Assembly (NCBI GenBank): GCA_000181795.3
Contig: CM012954.1
Span: forward strand, 14,648,624 to 14,712,623
Origin: Trichinella spiralis
Lineage: Eukaryota; Nematoda; Enoplea; Trichinellida; Trichinellidae
Direction: 5' to 3'
Length of the DNA stretch: 64,000 bases
The notes beneath the pieces are model-generated. The model was not told where the DNA came from. It did not search any database and was given only the letters and a program-made list of their open reading frames with translations. Below, in pieces: positions 60,901-64,000 of the stretch (position 1 is its first letter; each line of letters opens with the position of its first letter). Position numbers and translations under genes: made by a program.

Positions 60901-63900
60901 AAAAATGCTCATTCCAATCGAAGCTGCTATTCACGAACTTGATTTGTAATTCCATTTTAATAATTTTCCATGTTTCTGTCGGTATTGACTTGATATTTTT
61001 CATAGGATGGGATCGATTTTGAAACTGCACGGTCAACAGCTTCGTAAATATTGCTCAATGTTCAAATGGCGCCTATTCGAAGCGTTGGTTCATTTGAATC
61101 CGTCTTATTATTTGAGTAAATTATAATTTTTGAATAATTGTAAATTGATGATACTTTTTTTCGATTTTTCAGGCTATTTTACAATTTTATTGCGTGAAGT
61201 TGTGTCCGAGTTCACCGTAGTCGAAGGTTCCAACGTCAACTGTACGTCACTTTTGCATGACTTTTGTTGCAACGAAGAAGCGATTCTGTTCGATTTGTCA
61301 TTTCTGCTTTGCGATTACCGTCAAATTGAAGAACTGGTGTGCAATTTTATTATTATTAGGTTTAGTAAATATTTTAATATATTTTATTCACTTCTGCTCC
61401 CGTTAGATTCATCCAATTGCTCAGAAGCCTGCTGCTGTTGCCGGTTCCGAGTTGAACGTCTTCGAGCTGTGCCTTCAAACTGATAAGGTAACTGAGATTG
61501 GTGGTAACTGATAAGCAAGGAAGGATTGGTTGAAGTTTAAATTTATTTATTTATTTATTTGTTTGTTTGTTTGTTCATCGTTGGTAATTGAGAATTTTAG
61601 ATTGCTTTCATGCAGCCGACGTTGCCATTGTCGACAGCTCTGGTGGACGCGTCGGTGATGTTGTTCGGGCACGTATTTCCATACGTGCAAAGCAAGCACC
61701 GCGTGCAAATGATGGAACACTTTGCCGACTGCATCAAACAGCTCAAAGGCGCCAAACAAGCCACTGTCCAGGGTAACGTGGTTTTGGCGTTGATTTGGTC
61801 TTTGAAAGTCAGTTTGTTGTTGATCTTTGGGGTTTTTTTTTCTTCGTCGTTCACTCATTGGTCAGTTGTGTGTTCAGAATTTGGCCGACGGTAAGCTGAG
61901 TTTGGAAAAATCCGGCAACTTGTTGGACACTGTGTTGAACTTGGTGACCAGCCTGCTGCCCTGCCCGTCAGTGGTTCTGCGCTACGCGGCCGCGGAGGCG
62001 TTCGGCCGTCTGGCCCAAGTGGCACCGGAGCCGCAATTTATTGCCGAAATGGTCCAAGTTAGCTATGACAAGTATGTTGTACAGTTGTCGAGCGTGACTT
62101 TGTTTATTTGTTTATTCTGCAATAGGTTGAAGCTTTGTCGTGACGCGAACACTCGCACCGGCCATTCGTTGGCGTTGGGCTGCTTGCATCGTTACGTCGG
62201 AGGCTTGGCCAGTGGTCATCAGTTGGACGTCAGCGTCAGCGTGCTTTTGGCGCTGGCTCAGGATACCAGCTCCCAGCTTGTTCAAGTGATGATGTTTTAC
62301 TTTTGTTCGCTTGTTTATTGGTATATTTTGCTTTTTTTGCACGTTCATTCTTCAGGTTTGGGCGTTGTATTCGTTGCGTTTGATTGCCGATTCCGGCGGT
62401 CCGATGTATCGCAGTTTTGTAGAGCCGACGTTGAATGTTTGTCTGAATCTTTTGCTATCGTCGAGTTCGTTCACGGCCAACGACGTTGGTCAGTGCGTCA
62501 GTCGACTGGTTGCCGCTTTGATCACCACCGTCGGTCCAGAGCTGCAAAGTGAAAAGAATTTTGTTTGTTTGTTTGTTTGTTTGTTTGTTTTGCATATTAT
62601 TATGTTTCAGATAATGTTGGCAGTGTTGTGAGAATAAGGTCAAATTTTTTGGTAATCAGTGCAATAATGAGTGCTCATCCGGATCCATTTGTCCAAGCGC
62701 AGTCCATCGGCTGCTATCAGCAGCTTTATCTGTTCGCTCCTCTGCATGTCGATCTTTCTCTTTTGGTTCGTCGACTTTGCGTAAGAAAGTGCAGAAAAGC
62801 TGAATTTATTTGCCACATTTCAACGGCAGTATATTATTTTGTAGTCACTTTTTACAAGTTGTCATTTAATATTGCGTCGTGCGGCTTTTTGTTGTCTGAG
62901 ACAGCTGGTGCAGCGTGAAGCTCGTCAAGTTCACCAGCATGTGCAGGCTTTAATTCCCGAAGGGCTGAACGCAGCCAAAGTACGTATAAAAGGCAGTGCT
63001 TCAGCAACGGATATTGCATCTTATTTGTCTGCACCATCTATTCAGGATAGTGTGTTGCCGGAGACTGGTATCGAGGGTGCTTTGTTTGCTGCTTTGGATG
63101 ACGAAGATGATCCGTCGGCGGTTTCGGATTTGAAAGAGATTTTGTTGAATTTGGTCCAATCGTTGGGCAGTGAAAATTTGGCCCACTGGCTCGAACTGTG
63201 CAAGGATGTGGTCGCGTCGGCCGACTGTAATCAGTCCAAAGAGGTTCCAGTTGCACAGGACGAGCAGCAAGAAGATGATGCGTGGCATGTAGCCGAGTCC
63301 AGCCGTGAGCAGGAGCGCAGTTCCCGTTGGCCGAGCAGAGTTTTTGCCGTTCAGTTGGTGCAGAAGTTGATCACCGCCTGCGAAGGCGAACGAGCCCATT
63401 TCGACTTGGCTCTTGCCAAAGAGCTTCAAATGAACGGTCGAAAAAGTGAATCTTATTATTATTATTATTGTTGGTGTTGTTGTTGTATGTTAATATGTCG
63501 GTGCAATTTTAGGTGACTATCTTGTATTGCATCTTTCTGATTTGGTACGCATGAGTTTCATGGCTGCGACTTCGAATTGCACTGAACTCAGGCTGGCAGG
63601 ACTTTCTTGTTTAAAGGTGAAAATGGTTGAGCTTTGGTTTTATATATTTTTAAATTACAAAAAAACCATTTCAGAATGTTATATCGAAATTTGCCGACGT
63701 GCCCGAGCCAGAATTTTCCGGCCATTTCATTTTGGAGCAATTCCAAGCGCAGGTAATGATTTTCATAGAAGAACTAAAACATATGTATATATGTGTATGT
63801 CGGCATTGGTTTTTCAGGTGAGCGCAGCTTTACGGCCTGCGTTTAGCATCGACACTCCGGGCAATATTACTGCACTTGCGTGTGAAGTATAGAATTATTT

Positions 63901-64000
63901 TTTTTCTATTTATTACTGGTATTCGATAAGTTTTGTTCTTGTCAGGTTTGCAGCTCTTGGATTAGCAGCGGCGTTGCGAAAGATGTGAACAATTTGCGAC
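57999..64000 (+). CDS. HEATR5B: HEAT repeat-containing protein 5 (HEATR5A/B), 5' part, truncated by the window end
   Basis: Large HEAT-repeat protein that associates with AP-1/aftiphilin and supports clathrin-dependent endosome-Golgi traffic. Exon 1 (57999-58124, 42 codons) encodes [20 protein letters not shown] then [18 protein letters not shown], nearly collinear with human HEATR5B. Next exons give [54 protein letters not shown] and [10 protein letters not shown]. Many further short exons follow with family-conserved blocks ([28 protein letters not shown]-like [38 protein letters not shown]). The sequence leaves the window in the conserved [18 protein letters not shown]. At least 20 exons are present and introns of 45-110 bp predominate. 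Only about half of the family's ~2000 residues are expected in the window. Confidence 0.94.
61541..61574 (+). repeat. (TTTA)n(TTTG)n microsatellite in a HEATR5 intron
   Basis: Compound tetranucleotide run within an intron; the acceptor follows shortly after (AATTTTAG). Confidence 0.9.
62561..62590 (+). repeat. (TTTG)n microsatellite in a HEATR5 intron
   Basis: About seven TTTG units just after the exon ending in CTGCAAAGTGAAAAG. The repeat also stays in an open frame of Phe-Val-Cys-Leu type, which is an artefact of the tetranucleotide. Confidence 0.9.

Noticed and set aside
62455..62643. Minus-strand frame with [10 protein letters not shown] repeats
   Set aside because: Produced by the intronic (TTTG)n microsatellite of HEATR5.

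Overview
The window looks like one stretch of an AT-rich animal nuclear genome with compact, intron-rich genes. Most introns are 40-200 bp with ordinary GT..AG ends. I infer a nematode, for three reasons. One gene encodes a secreted protein with a cysteine pattern resembling the nematode chondroitin-proteoglycan-4 family. Same-strand genes are tightly spaced. At least eight genes have a canonical 3' splice acceptor within 3-44 nt of the start codon, as expected if mRNAs receive a trans-spliced leader. No taxon-specific marker settles this, and the identification is inference.

Layout. 1-4.9 kb is repeat-rich: a direct duplication, a GC-rich island carrying about nine degenerate 35-bp units with a (TTG)n tail, a six-copy 21-bp minisatellite, and a ~530-bp fold-back inverted repeat. 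From 4.98 to 37.54 kb every recognised gene is on the minus strand. In coordinate order they are a secreted Cys-rich CPG4-like protein, Raptor (TORC1 scaffold), the cobalamin-pathway GTPase MMAA, UDP-glucose:glycoprotein glucosyltransferase (UGGT), the R-SNARE Sec22, the iron-sulfur protein ISCA2, mitochondrial ribosomal protein bS1m/MRPS28, an LHFPL tetraspan protein, and a four-domain saposin precursor. 37.6-42.3 kb is mostly non-coding, with one weak candidate secreted-peptide exon. A six-exon unknown coiled-coil protein follows on the plus strand (42.3-43.4 kb), then an NCoR/SMRT-type corepressor on the minus strand (45.0-50.6 kb). GDP-L-fucose synthase (54.3-55.5 kb) and the 5' part of HEATR5 (58.0 kb to the window end, truncated there) are on the plus strand.

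Most genes are unlinked housekeeping functions: nutrient signalling, ER glycoprotein folding control, ER-Golgi fusion, mitochondrial Fe-S assembly and translation, lysosomal lipid handling, nuclear corepression, fucose donor synthesis and AP-1/endosome traffic. MRPS28, ISCA2 and possibly SEC22 form the best operon candidate: same strand, with only 181 bp between the first two coding regions and an acceptor just upstream of the second.

Exon boundaries were joined by hand and checked for reading phase. Phase closes exactly for CPG4-like, RPTOR, MMAA, SEC22, MRPS28, LHFPL, the coiled-coil gene and GFUS. UGGT, NCoR, saposin and HEATR5 are given as gene spans with key exons. No tRNA, rRNA or CRISPR array was seen.
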